From Promethearchaeia archaeon (GTDB lineage Archaea; Asgardarchaeota; Lokiarchaeia; Sigyniarchaeales; SOKP01): a DNA stretch of 55,296 bases. The notes beneath the pieces were generated by a model. That model was not told where the DNA came from and searched no databases. It saw nothing but the letters and a program-made list of their open reading frames with translations. The stretch spans positions 1-55,296 of the forward strand of contig JAHQWL010000022.1 of NCBI GenBank assembly GCA_029856155.1, in the 5' to 3' direction. Of this stretch, positions 34,599 through 42,686 are shown in pieces; position 1 is the stretch's first letter; each line of letters begins with the position of its first letter. The position numbers and the translations under genes are program-made.

Positions 34599-34959
34599 TA
34601 CAATCATTTCCTATCTTTTATTTATATTTGCAAATTTAAGGTTTTTAAAAAGATTCATACAAAATCTTAAATTTTAAGATCCTCGGAAAAATTATTACTT
34701 AATAAGAATATTGTCCAATATAAAATAAATTTTATCGAATAAAAATATCACATTTTTTAGATAAGAATTTGAGCTTTCAGATTAAAATTTATAGAAATAA
34801 TTATAAATTGTAGTATACTCTTAAAAATTTTATAACTTATATTACCCTGCTTGATTTATAAATAAAATAATTATTTATATTAAATTGAATATTATTCAGA
34901 ATAAGGAAAAAAGAATTGAAGAAGATTTTAATTTTAATATTACTTATAAAAAAATATTG
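34599..34959. other. Divergent spacer between kinase and REC-AsnC genes
   Basis: About 360 bp, AT-rich, no gene. A TGAAT-N3-ATTCA sequence at 34886 resembles the Fe-S operator but has a 3-base centre. Confidence 0.45.
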
Positions 34960-34964
34960 GGTGA
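34960..34964 (+). promoter_or_regulatory. Ribosome-binding site GGTGA for the ATA-started REC-AsnC gene
   Basis: GGTGA, six bases before ATA 34971. Its TGA is in frame with the gene and closes the frame, so the start must be downstream of it. Confidence 0.65.
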
Positions 34965-34970
34965 AGAAAT

Positions 34971-35864
34971 ATAGAGAATAAAAAGCGTGACATACTACTA
35001 ATTGAAGATAATTCTGCTGATGTACGTCTTATTGAAGAATTATTAAAAACTTCTAAAGACTTTAAGTTTAATCTAGAATCACATCCTCGTCTTTCCGATA
35101 GTTTAAATAATCTAAGAACTAAACAATTTGATATTATTTTATTAGATTTAACTTTACCAGATAGCGATAGAGAATCCACCTTAGAAAGAGTTTTGAGTGT
35201 AACTGATAGGATTCCTATAATAGTCTTAACGGGGTTAGATGATAAGGAATTTGCATTGCAATCTCTTCAAAAAGGAGCTCAAGATTATTTAGTAAAAGGT
35301 GAGCTTAATGGACCAAGTCTAATACGATCAGTAATATATGCTATTGAACGACATAGATTTGAAAGTGAAAAGACAAGAGATAAAGCTCTAAAAATGCAAT
35401 TCGATGAAAAAGATAAAGAAATTCTTAATTTTTTACAGGAAAATTATAGAATCTCTTATAAAGATTTAAGTAAAAAAGTAGATCTAGCCGCTAGTACTAT
35501 ACATAATCGAGTGCAAAATATGATAAAACAGGGAATAATAAGAAAATTTGATACACTCGTAGATCCATTTAAAGTTGGATATGAATCTATAGCTATTCTT
35601 GGTCTCTCTGTTGATCCACTGAAATTGGATGATGTCGCAAAAAAGTTGGCCAGTTATGATGAGATTCAATTAGTTGCTTCTTCAACTGGAGATCATAATT
35701 TATTAGTAAAAATTATTGCTATAGATGAGAAAAATCTTTGGAGATTTGTTAATGAAGAAATTAAAACTATGAATGGAATACAATTACCTATGCATGTTTC
35801 AAGTTTTATAGATATTTTTAAAATGACTCATAAGATAAATTTTGATATGGAAAAAAAAAAATAA
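34971..35864 (+). CDS. REC-AsnC/Lrp fusion response regulator, predicted ATA start
   Basis: 297 residues from ATA 34971. A receiver domain opens with (M)ENKKRDILLIEDNSADVRLIEELL, with the phospho-acceptor Asp in IILLDLTLPD, Thr in IVLTGLDD and Lys in DYLVKGE. From about residue 145 an AsnC-type HTH (DEKDKEILNFLQENYRISYKDLSKKVDLAASTIHNRVQNM) and Lrp-type ligand/dimer domain (YESIAILGLSVDP...STGDHNLLVKI) follow. The receiver therefore replaces small-molecule sensing by phosphorylation. No ATG, GTG or TTG occurs before 35193, far inside REC. Divergent from the histidine kinase; that kinase may be its partner. Confidence 0.82.
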   Translation: MENKKRDILLIEDNSADVRLIEELLKTSKDFKFNLESHPRLSDSLNNLRTKQFDIILLDLTLPDSDRESTLERVLSVTDRIPIIVLTGLDDKEFALQSLQKGAQDYLVKGELNGPSLIRSVIYAIERHRFESEKTRDKALKMQFDEKDKEILNFLQENYRISYKDLSKKVDLAASTIHNRVQNMIKQGIIRKFDTLVDPFKVGYESIAILGLSVDPLKLDDVAKKLASYDEIQLVASSTGDHNLLVKIIAIDEKNLWRFVNEEIKTMNGIQLPMHVSSFIDIFKMTHKINFDMEKKK

Positions 35865-35867
35865 AAC

Positions 35868-36263
35868 CTAAGGAAAAATTCCTCTCAATTCAATTGCTTT
35901 AGCTAATCTCGAAATAGCAATAATATAAGAGGCTATTTGTAAGGTGACATTCTTTTCTTTTGATGATTTATAAACATTCTCGAATGCATTAACAAGAATA
36001 TTCTTTAATTCATGATTAATTCTTTCTAATTTCCAAAAATAACTATGATTATCTTGAATATATTCAAAATACGAGACACAAACACCTCCAGCATTAGCAA
36101 GAATATCAGGAACTACTGTTATCCCTTTTTTCTTCAAGATCTTATCGGCTTCTGGAGTAGTTGGGCCATTAGCTCCTTCTAATACAATTTTACATTTTAC
36201 ATTATTAACATTTGCTATGGTTATCTGGTTTTCCATTGCTGCAGGAATTGGAAGGTTTGAAAT
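35868..36263 (-). pseudogene. C-terminal remnant of glutamate dehydrogenase
   Basis: About 131 codons matching the last third of archaeal Glu/Leu/Phe dehydrogenase: NLPIPAAMENQIT, IVLEGANGPTTPEADKILKKKGITVVPDILANAGGVCVSYFEYIQD, then a helical C terminus. The substrate-binding and most of the NAD-binding part are missing, and the frame closes with TAA just before NLPIPAA. It cannot be an active dehydrogenase. ATG 36236 could still allow a 122-residue peptide. Adjacent to the REC-AsnC gene by 3 bp on the opposite strand; Lrp-family regulators often control amino-acid genes, so the pair may once have been linked. Confidence 0.8.
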
Positions 36264-36355
36264 TTAAAAATATTATATAAAAATTTAGAGATTAAAGATA
36301 AAAAAAATTGATTTTGATTTAGTTATTCTTATCCTTAATTCAAATTTTTGGTCTT

Positions 36356-37792
36356 TTAAAAATAATCATCTAATAATATGTTATTTTTTATATATTTGAG
36401 ATTATTTTTTATATAAATTGTTTCTAACTCCTTGAAAGCTCCTAATTTGAATTCTTTTAAGTTCTTCTCAAAAGTTTCTTTTAAATTTTGAAATTCTTCT
36501 TTAAATACATTTACGAGATTATTTGGTTTGTAAAATTCATTTATAGAAGATATCCATTTTCTTTGTTTTAAAAAATTAAGGGCAAGATTAATCTCACTAG
36601 ACTCTTTTTTCATTACGGCACTTAACATAGATAAATCCGCATTTTCTAAAGAAAGAAGTGTGAGATAAGTTTTTGCTTCCAGTTCAGGAATATTAAATAA
36701 TTTCAATGCCGAAATCAATTTTTCATTCATATCATTGACTTTTAATTTCTTTCTTAAACAAGCATTCTTAATTTGTGAAATATCTATATGATTATTAGAA
36801 ATTATATTCTTAGATTTTAAAGTATCTTTAAAAATTTTCATACCAATGTCAGAACGAATGATAACGCTATTCCATGTATTCTCTTCAGAACCAATATTTC
36901 CTACAGATATATCTGAATATTCAGCAGTATAATCTTTACAATATTGACAACTTGACCAACTATATTTTTTAATAGACTTAATGGGAATATTCTTCATACT
37001 TCCATCTTTAGTATAGGCAATGAAATGACCGTGAGATACTTCAAGTTTTTTCACTTCATTTAATTTAATTCCAAGTTCTTTTTGAATTATATCTTTCATT
37101 GAATCATAGCTATAATTTGACGTACAATAAAGTCCAATTATTAAAGAAAATTTGCCATATTTATCTGAAAGTGGAGGAAAAAATTGTAGTTTGCGTACTG
37201 CGTGAATTTGACATGGCATACCTACAAATGCAATTTTTTTTAGTTTGTATTTATTAATAGCATCTCTATAAATTGATAATGTAGGTGCTAATGCATATAC
37301 AGAACCTGTTGCTTCTAATATTTCTTTTGAGGTCCTTGCTATAATTGGTTTTGGCATCCAATTTTCATCTTTACTTGTAAGAAGAGCTCCATCAATTAAT
37401 CCTTCATCAAGAGCATGAATAAGTATTGAAGATACAATTCCACCATTTTGAGATAGCTTTAAAATATTCTCATTAGTACTTTTAGCAAGCATAACTTTTT
37501 GATAATGCCCAATTAAAGGATCTTTAGTAGTATGCTCAGGAAAAATTTCCTTCTCAAAGAATTTTTCTGGAAAATAAGTTTTTGCACAATATTTGTAACA
37601 TAACGAACATTCAGGATCATAATCTAAAAGTAATGGTTCATTTTCATTTATTCCAATGCGGGGGCAAATTGACATACAAGTTCCACATAAAACACAATTC
37701 TTATTGCTAATAACTAAGTCATATAAATCTTGGAATCCATACTCAGAAATATCACAATGAAAATAATCCTTAATTATTTCCCTAGGTATCAT
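36356..37792 (-). CDS. FrhB/FdhB-like F420 or NAD(P)H-linked subunit fused to TrmB-like winged helix
   Basis: 478 residues. N-terminal ferredoxin cysteines CVLCGTCMSICP and a second set CSLCYKYC (57-80 region), then the FrhB domain: LSQNGGIVSSILIHALDEGLIDGALL, IAFVGMPCQIHAVRKLQF, CQYCKDYTAEYSDISVGNIG. FrhB family subunits bind FAD and one or two 4Fe-4S clusters and exchange electrons with F420 or another carrier. Residues about 361-423 (LFNIPELEAKTYLTLLSLENADLSMLSAVMKKESSEINLALNFLKQRKW) are a TrmB/HTH domain, followed by a coiled-coil-like tail. The fusion suggests a redox-sensing regulator or self-regulating enzyme. Confidence 0.85.
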   Translation of the reverse strand: MIPREIIKDYFHCDISEYGFQDLYDLVISNKNCVLCGTCMSICPRIGINENEPLLLDYDPECSLCYKYCAKTYFPEKFFEKEIFPEHTTKDPLIGHYQKVMLAKSTNENILKLSQNGGIVSSILIHALDEGLIDGALLTSKDENWMPKPIIARTSKEILEATGSVYALAPTLSIYRDAINKYKLKKIAFVGMPCQIHAVRKLQFFPPLSDKYGKFSLIIGLYCTSNYSYDSMKDIIQKELGIKLNEVKKLEVSHGHFIAYTKDGSMKNIPIKSIKKYSWSSCQYCKDYTAEYSDISVGNIGSEENTWNSVIIRSDIGMKIFKDTLKSKNIISNNHIDISQIKNACLRKKLKVNDMNEKLISALKLFNIPELEAKTYLTLLSLENADLSMLSAVMKKESSEINLALNFLKQRKWISSINEFYKPNNLVNVFKEEFQNLKETFEKNLKEFKLGAFKELETIYIKNNLKYIKNNILLDDYF

Positions 37793-38102
37793 TTTTAAAT
37801 ATTCACCTTTTAGAATATTTCTATTATTATTAATTTTAATAATGATAGTATCAGGAATACCATATAATATATATTAATTTAGGCATATAAATGATCCATT
37901 TTGATATATTAGTATAGAAATAGTTTCATAATAAATATTAATTAAAAAAAAAACCCAAAGATAATATTTTATAAATAGATTATGATTTTAGAAATACTCA
38001 TTCACTAGATTATTCATGGCATTAATTTACAAAAGGCTCTTTTGAAGAATAAATAGATTTTTTAAAATATTTCTAAGATAAAATTTTAAAAATAAAAAAA
38101 AA
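37793..38102. other. AT-rich spacer
   Basis: 310 bp between the FrhB-TrmB gene and the dehydrogenase gene on the same strand. AAAAGGTGA lies 12 bases before the FrhB-TrmB start. No other element noticed. Confidence 0.45.
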
Positions 38103-39782
38103 TTAATGAGAAATTTTTAATTCCCTTCCAAATAGTATATTTTTAGCCTTTTCAAATGCTTCATTATAATCAAAAATTCTTTTTCCCTTAGTAATTGCAG
38201 CTTCTTTTAAAATAGAGGCCTCAACTTCTGATTTAAGCCTACCAACAGCTAATGCTCCTGTACCATTTATAGTCGGATAAATTTCTTTATTATTATCTTT
38301 AGGTTTTAATCCCTCAATTCCATAAGGTGGTACTAAATTTATGTCTATAACAATTTTGTTATTCAATTTGTTCAGGAGTTCTTTTGATAATACTTGAACT
38401 CCCACTGCTGCTAAGGACCATATAATATCGGCACTTTTTACTATTTCTAATTTCTTTTCATCATTAGGTGCAAAAACACCAATAATTTCATTTTCTCCAA
38501 CTTCCTCATTTAATTCTTTAACTAGCTGATTTATAAATTCTCCATTCGATTTTTCCCAAGTTTCTACTAAATACGTTTTACAATTTAATTTTGCCGCAAT
38601 TATGGCTGCAATTCTCCCGACTGGACCTGCTCCTAAAATAACTACTTTTTTGCCTTTTAAGTCATATAAATCATGTTCTCTAGCAAATTCCATTGTCTTC
38701 GCAACTACAGAAGAAGCGGTGGTGTGTGAACCACGAGGATCTATTATCACGGGGCATTCAAATGGGGGTACTAAAGACTCAATAACTTTTTTGGCAATTT
38801 TTTCTCCTTCTTTTACATTTGAACCACCAATAAAGAAAGTTGTAGGTGCTTTTGGTTTACGGGAAAAAATTGCATCTTGTACGAGTTTTGGTACTTGATC
38901 AGCAGTCATCTTGCTAATAGGTATAACTACATCAAAATTTGCATCATAAGCCATATTTATATCGAAAGGAGAGGCATTATCATCAGTATCAAAAAAATAA
39001 CATATTTTTTCTAATGACTCTTTCTTTTTGATTTTAATCGGTGATAATTCGAGTATACTTTTTCCAATTATATTTTTGATTGAATTAGAACCAGGATTAT
39101 TTATTATTTTTGCAGACCTTTTAATTTTAATTTCTTCAGTTTGGATGCCTAATTCTGCTGTTAAATTTCTTATTCCTTCAAAGTGTCTTGAATCACAGAT
39201 AAAGAATGCTGTTAACTTTTTTTCTATCATCTGTTTCGCAAATTGTAGAATTCCCATCATCATCCAAGCTTCTCGAACACTATATCTTATCTCATTTTCT
39301 TGAGAATCGTACTCTTGCTGTAAATATTCCTTCCATAAAACCATTCGATGAAATTCTAAATCATCTTTTAGAATTTTTTTCTCACTATTCTTTTTAGTCT
39401 CTTCAATTGATTTTATTAATTGTTTTACAAGCATTCTCTGGTCCTCTAAATTTGAGGAAAGATAATTTTCTGCGTTTTCTGAAATATCTACCATCTTATA
39501 TGGGACTTTATTTTCTCTAAATTTTGTTTCTAATGGATCTTCGTTGGATATTGTATCTTCCCATCGACTACCTTTCTCTTCGATTGCAAAATCAGGATTA
39601 TATTTACCTATAAGATTTTCAATTAAACTAAGATATTCCCTGGAAATTAGGTGCAAATTCCATACTAAGTCATGCTTTTTCTGGGCTGTGGGTTCAAACC
39701 ACCAATCTATTGGAAACTCACTTTCTATTAAGACCAATTTTAAACTTTTTTTTTTTAAAGGTTTTAATTCTAAAACTTCCAT
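38103..39782 (-). CDS. Methylene-tetrahydropterin dehydrogenase (MtdA/MtdB-like) with a novel N-terminal domain
   Basis: 559 residues, about twice the length of MtdA/MtdB. The C-terminal half from about 258 has YFFDTDDNASPFDINMAYDANFDVVIPI, DAIFSRKPKAPTTFFIGGS, PPFECPVIIDPRGSHTTASSVVAKTM, the Rossmann loop GAGPVGRIAAI, and GIEGLKP..NGTGALAVGRLK: the methylene-H4MPT/H4F dehydrogenase family. It oxidises methylene-tetrahydro(methano)pterin with NAD(P). The first 250 residues (MEVLELKP... EAWMMMGILQFAKQMIEKKL) are an extra domain homologous to the whole neighbouring protein at 39782-40411. The two genes overlap by four bases (TAATG). Confidence 0.85.
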   Translation of the reverse strand: MEVLELKPLKKKSLKLVLIESEFPIDWWFEPTAQKKHDLVWNLHLISREYLSLIENLIGKYNPDFAIEEKGSRWEDTISNEDPLETKFRENKVPYKMVDISENAENYLSSNLEDQRMLVKQLIKSIEETKKNSEKKILKDDLEFHRMVLWKEYLQQEYDSQENEIRYSVREAWMMMGILQFAKQMIEKKLTAFFICDSRHFEGIRNLTAELGIQTEEIKIKRSAKIINNPGSNSIKNIIGKSILELSPIKIKKKESLEKICYFFDTDDNASPFDINMAYDANFDVVIPISKMTADQVPKLVQDAIFSRKPKAPTTFFIGGSNVKEGEKIAKKVIESLVPPFECPVIIDPRGSHTTASSVVAKTMEFAREHDLYDLKGKKVVILGAGPVGRIAAIIAAKLNCKTYLVETWEKSNGEFINQLVKELNEEVGENEIIGVFAPNDEKKLEIVKSADIIWSLAAVGVQVLSKELLNKLNNKIVIDINLVPPYGIEGLKPKDNNKEIYPTINGTGALAVGRLKSEVEASILKEAAITKGKRIFDYNEAFEKAKNILFGRELKISH

Positions 39783-40411
39783 TAATTATTCCCCTCTTGT
39801 TTTATAATTATATTTTGGATATTATGAAAATTATTCAATTCATAAACTATTACTTCTATATGAAGTTCTCTTAATTGTTTAGTTATTTCTGATAGAGTTC
39901 TTTCATGGAAAAAATGTATAAGAGACAAATCTTCATTTTCATGCAATCTTGCTAAATCTAGAATTTTTTTAACAATCCATTGTGGTCTTGTTTTTGTTTC
40001 TAAAATTTTATTATCATGATTGACTTCCTTTTTAAGAACATCAATCCAGGATTTTAAATTTAGCCCTTTAAAAGAGTTTTTATCATCTAAATTTCTATAT
40101 TCTGTTAATAACTCTCCAATTTGCTCTTCTTTCTTGTTTATCTCTTCAAAAAGGTATCCATATGCATACTCAGGCATATCTAATAAGTGAAATTCTAAAT
40201 CTAGAGCATTTAAAACAATTGAAAGATTAGAATTTTTAAAATCTTTAAAGTTTTCATTATTTATTTCAAGTGTAATAAAAGAAACTTCATTATTACTAAC
40301 CAATTCCTTTAATGTATCAATATCATTAAGTTTAGGGTTAATTCTAATTTTGTCTATTAAATATATAGTAATTTTTTTGTTGGTTATTGGTTTTAATTCT
40401 AACACTTCCAT
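39782..40411 (-). CDS. Stand-alone paralogue of the dehydrogenase N-terminal domain
   Basis: 209 residues beginning MEVLELKP, the same octapeptide as the next protein. Shared order of motifs: a central helix with LEFHLLDMPEYAYGYLFEEI (partner: YKMVDISENAENYLSSNL) and a C-terminal RPQWIVKKILDLARLHENEDLSLIHFFHERTL...LRELHIEVIVYEL (partner: EAWMMMGILQFAKQ...FFICDSRHFEGI). So one arose from a copy of the other. It has no dehydrogenase part. Translationally coupled (TAATG); probably a subunit or regulator of the enzyme. GGGAATTAAA precedes the ATG. Confidence 0.7.
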   Translation of the reverse strand: MEVLELKPITNKKITIYLIDKIRINPKLNDIDTLKELVSNNEVSFITLEINNENFKDFKNSNLSIVLNALDLEFHLLDMPEYAYGYLFEEINKKEEQIGELLTEYRNLDDKNSFKGLNLKSWIDVLKKEVNHDNKILETKTRPQWIVKKILDLARLHENEDLSLIHFFHERTLSEITKQLRELHIEVIVYELNNFHNIQNIIIKQEGNN

Positions 40412-41202
40412 TTTAATTCCCTTCCTTTTTTTTTTTTATTAATCTTTTTTAATATAACTATCATAACCTTACAAGATAAACCCGTTCTATCTTTCTGAGC
40501 TATGATGTTAATTCTAATTATATTATAATCTGATTAGAATTTAAATAGTTTGATAAGAAAAATTTTTATCCTTTTGACAAATTTAATTTTCAAAATCATT
40601 TTTTAGTGATTTTTATTTTCATTGAGAATATTGAATATTTCGACTTTCTCCAAAAATAACCTCTTTTTAAAAATTTAAATTGAAAATAAAATTTGTCAAA
40701 TTTTTTGATAAATAAATAATTTCAACATTTTGACTACTTTTTGATCATAGGTAATAAGAATAGAATAGCTAATTTCAACTTATATGGTATTTTTTACTCA
40801 AAAAGGCGATTCTTTACAATAAATTTATAATTTTTCATTAGCAGATATAGACAAATCTGTCAAGTATAACATAACAAATCTGTAAAATTACCGAAATATT
40901 TTACATATTTCTATAATAATGTTAATTAATATTTATAAATCAAAAATAGAATTATCTAATTCTATCAATATTCTTTCTCTAATTGAATAATTCTCCTATC
41001 AATAAAACCGAAATATTCGTTTTTCTAGCATAAGAGTATTATATCCAATCAATGAAGTGACTGAAAAAGAAAATTCAGAGCAAGGATTTTTAAGTATGAA
41101 TTACCTTTTCTATCTTAGAAATAGATCATTTTGAAAATTTATTATAATTAAGAGGAAACGAAATTTTTAAACTCATTTAATTAATCCTGTTCAATAAAAA
41201 AA
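40412..41202. other. Long AT-rich divergent regulatory region
   Basis: About 790 bp without a gene between the Mtd-like and Hdr operons. It holds TTTTGACAA (40572-40580) and its complement TTTGTCAAA (40692-40700), and a direct repeat ACAAATCTGT (40851 and 40874). It probably carries promoters for both directions. Confidence 0.5.
40851..40883. promoter_or_regulatory. Direct repeat ACAAATCTGT x2, spacing 23 bp
   Basis: Two identical 10-bp copies (40851-40860 and 40874-40883). The first is extended as GACA-AATC-TGTC, an inverted repeat. The spacing is about two helical turns. A candidate operator for the Hdr operon; no regulator assigned. Confidence 0.4.
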
Positions 41203-41207
41203 GGTGA
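41203..41207 (+). promoter_or_regulatory. Ribosome-binding site GGTGA for the ATT-started zinc-ribbon gene
   Basis: GGTGA, seven bases before ATT 41215. No ATG, GTG or TTG exists between the upstream in-frame stop (41182) and the conserved region. Confidence 0.55.
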
Positions 41208-41214
41208 TATACGC

Positions 41215-41367
41215 ATTTTAGTAGAAAAGGGAGAGATAAAAGAATTTTGTAATAAATGTGGGGCAATGCTGGAAAATAATGACTATGTATACAGACGCAC
41301 AGCGCCTAATGTTAGAACATATGTCTGTTCTAAATGCGGGTATTTTGAATGGTATGTCGAGGAATAA
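41215..41367 (+). CDS. Small zinc-ribbon protein, predicted ATT start
   Basis: 50 residues from ATT 41215: (M)LVEKGEIKEFCNKCGAML...YVCSKCGYFEWYVEE. Two CxxC pairs (FCNKCG and VCSKCG) form a zinc ribbon. The only in-frame ATG (41266) is inside the first zinc knuckle. It ends 6 bp before the HdrD-like gene, so it opens the Hdr operon. It resembles small zinc-ribbon proteins of unknown role. Confidence 0.6.
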   Translation: MLVEKGEIKEFCNKCGAMLENNDYVYRRTAPNVRTYVCSKCGYFEWYVEE

Positions 41368-41373
41368 TTTTCG

Positions 41374-42624
41374 ATGTCATCTTATCTTAATCATGAAATT
41401 GAAACTGATAATTCAGACTGCCAAATTTTAGGCGAAAGCATCAAAAATGTTATTGCAACATCAAATTTTTGTTATGCTTGCAATCGATGTGTAAATGTGT
41501 GTCCACTTTCGCACTTAAACTTGTTTTTTCCACGAAAGTTAGTAGGGGATTTAATTTTTTCTTCGGTGGGAGAAGTGGTAAATAAACATAACATATGGAA
41601 TTGTCTTACTTGTGGTCAATGTACAGTTTATTGTCCAATGAGTCAAGAAAATGAGGGCATAAATATACCTAAATTAATTTTAGAATTGAGAAAGATTTCT
41701 AGAAATGATCAATTACAAAAGAATAGAATTATTCAGTGTGAAACACATAATCAAATTTTTCCACTAATCTGGAATATAATGGCAGATAATCTGATAAATC
41801 CAAATAAATTAGAATTTTTAAAGGAGAACAATTTAAAAACAACGGAATCTGGAGAGATTGCTTGCTTTATTGGATGTTTACCTTTAATGGAAGAAGTATT
41901 TTATAATTTAAATTTTAAATATACTAATATACCTATTACAATAATAGGTTTACTTAATGAAGTCGATATTGTGCCAGTGGTTTTAAATGAAAAATGCTGT
42001 GGACATGACGTTCTATGGGGTAAGGGAGATATTGAAACTTTTAAAAAATTTGCTGAATATAACACTCAGATTTATAGAAACGCCGGTGTAAAAACTGTTA
42101 TTGTTGGTTGTGCTGAAGGATATAGAACTTGGAAATTTGATTATCCAAAAATAATAGACGATTTTGATTTTAAAGTGATGCATTTTTCTGAATTTTTTCT
42201 TAAAGAAAAAATTCTCAAAAATGTAAGATTCCCTTATCTATCTGATATCAAGGTGACCTATCATGACTCTTGTCGGATGGGGCGGTTAGCGGATAAGTTA
42301 TATGATGTCCCAAGAGAATTAATTAAACAAATTCCAGGAGTAGAGTTAATTGAAATGGAAAATATTAAAGATGATGCTAACTGTTGTGGCGTTTCAGCAT
42401 TTTCAAATTGCAACGAATATACACATATTTTAAGGAGAAATCGTATTAATGAAGCTATTAATACTAATGCAGATTACTTATTAGTTCCTTGCCCTAAATG
42501 CTTAACACATTTTAATTGTTATATAAATGAGCTTTCTTTAAATAAAGAATATAATGAATTAAGAAATAAAATCGAAGTAATTGATTTAGCAAGTTTTATT
42601 GGAAAGTTGTTGATGCTTTTTTAA
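41374..42624 (+). CDS. HdrD/HdrBC-like heterodisulfide reductase subunit (ferredoxin + two CCG domains)
   Basis: 416 residues. Two ferredoxin motifs, CYACNRCVNVCP (33-43) and CLTCGQCTVYCP (77-87), are HdrC-like. Two CCG domains follow: KCCGHD with GCAEGYRTW, and DSCRMGR, NCCG, PCPKC. CCG domains bind the non-cubane double 4Fe-4S clusters of HdrB that split CoM-S-S-CoB-type disulfides. In the first domain the final CxxC is reduced to a single Cys (CAEG), so it may not hold a full cluster. The order HdrC-then-HdrB in one chain is like HdrD/GlpC. Substrate disulfide unknown. Confidence 0.82.
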   Translation: MSSYLNHEIETDNSDCQILGESIKNVIATSNFCYACNRCVNVCPLSHLNLFFPRKLVGDLIFSSVGEVVNKHNIWNCLTCGQCTVYCPMSQENEGINIPKLILELRKISRNDQLQKNRIIQCETHNQIFPLIWNIMADNLINPNKLEFLKENNLKTTESGEIACFIGCLPLMEEVFYNLNFKYTNIPITIIGLLNEVDIVPVVLNEKCCGHDVLWGKGDIETFKKFAEYNTQIYRNAGVKTVIVGCAEGYRTWKFDYPKIIDDFDFKVMHFSEFFLKEKILKNVRFPYLSDIKVTYHDSCRMGRLADKLYDVPRELIKQIPGVELIEMENIKDDANCCGVSAFSNCNEYTHILRRNRINEAINTNADYLLVPCPKCLTHFNCYINELSLNKEYNELRNKIEVIDLASFIGKLLMLF

Positions 42625-42670
42625 ATTACTATTTAAAAAGAAGAATTTAAAGTTAAAGTTTTATTGGGGC

Positions 42671-42686
42671 TTTGACAAATGTCAAG
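42671..42686 (+). promoter_or_regulatory. TTTGACAAATGTCAAG inverted repeat at the HdrA-HdrA start
   Basis: Arms TTGAC/GTCAA with an AAAT centre, overlapping the ATG at 42679. It matches the TTTGACAA motif in the two long regulatory gaps. It could bind a regulator or limit translation through a weak hairpin. Confidence 0.35.

Noticed and set aside
34886..34898. TGAAT-ATT-ATTCA as a ninth iron operator
   Set aside because: The centre is 3 bases instead of 4, which changes the helical phase of the arms, and the flanking genes are not Fe-S genes.
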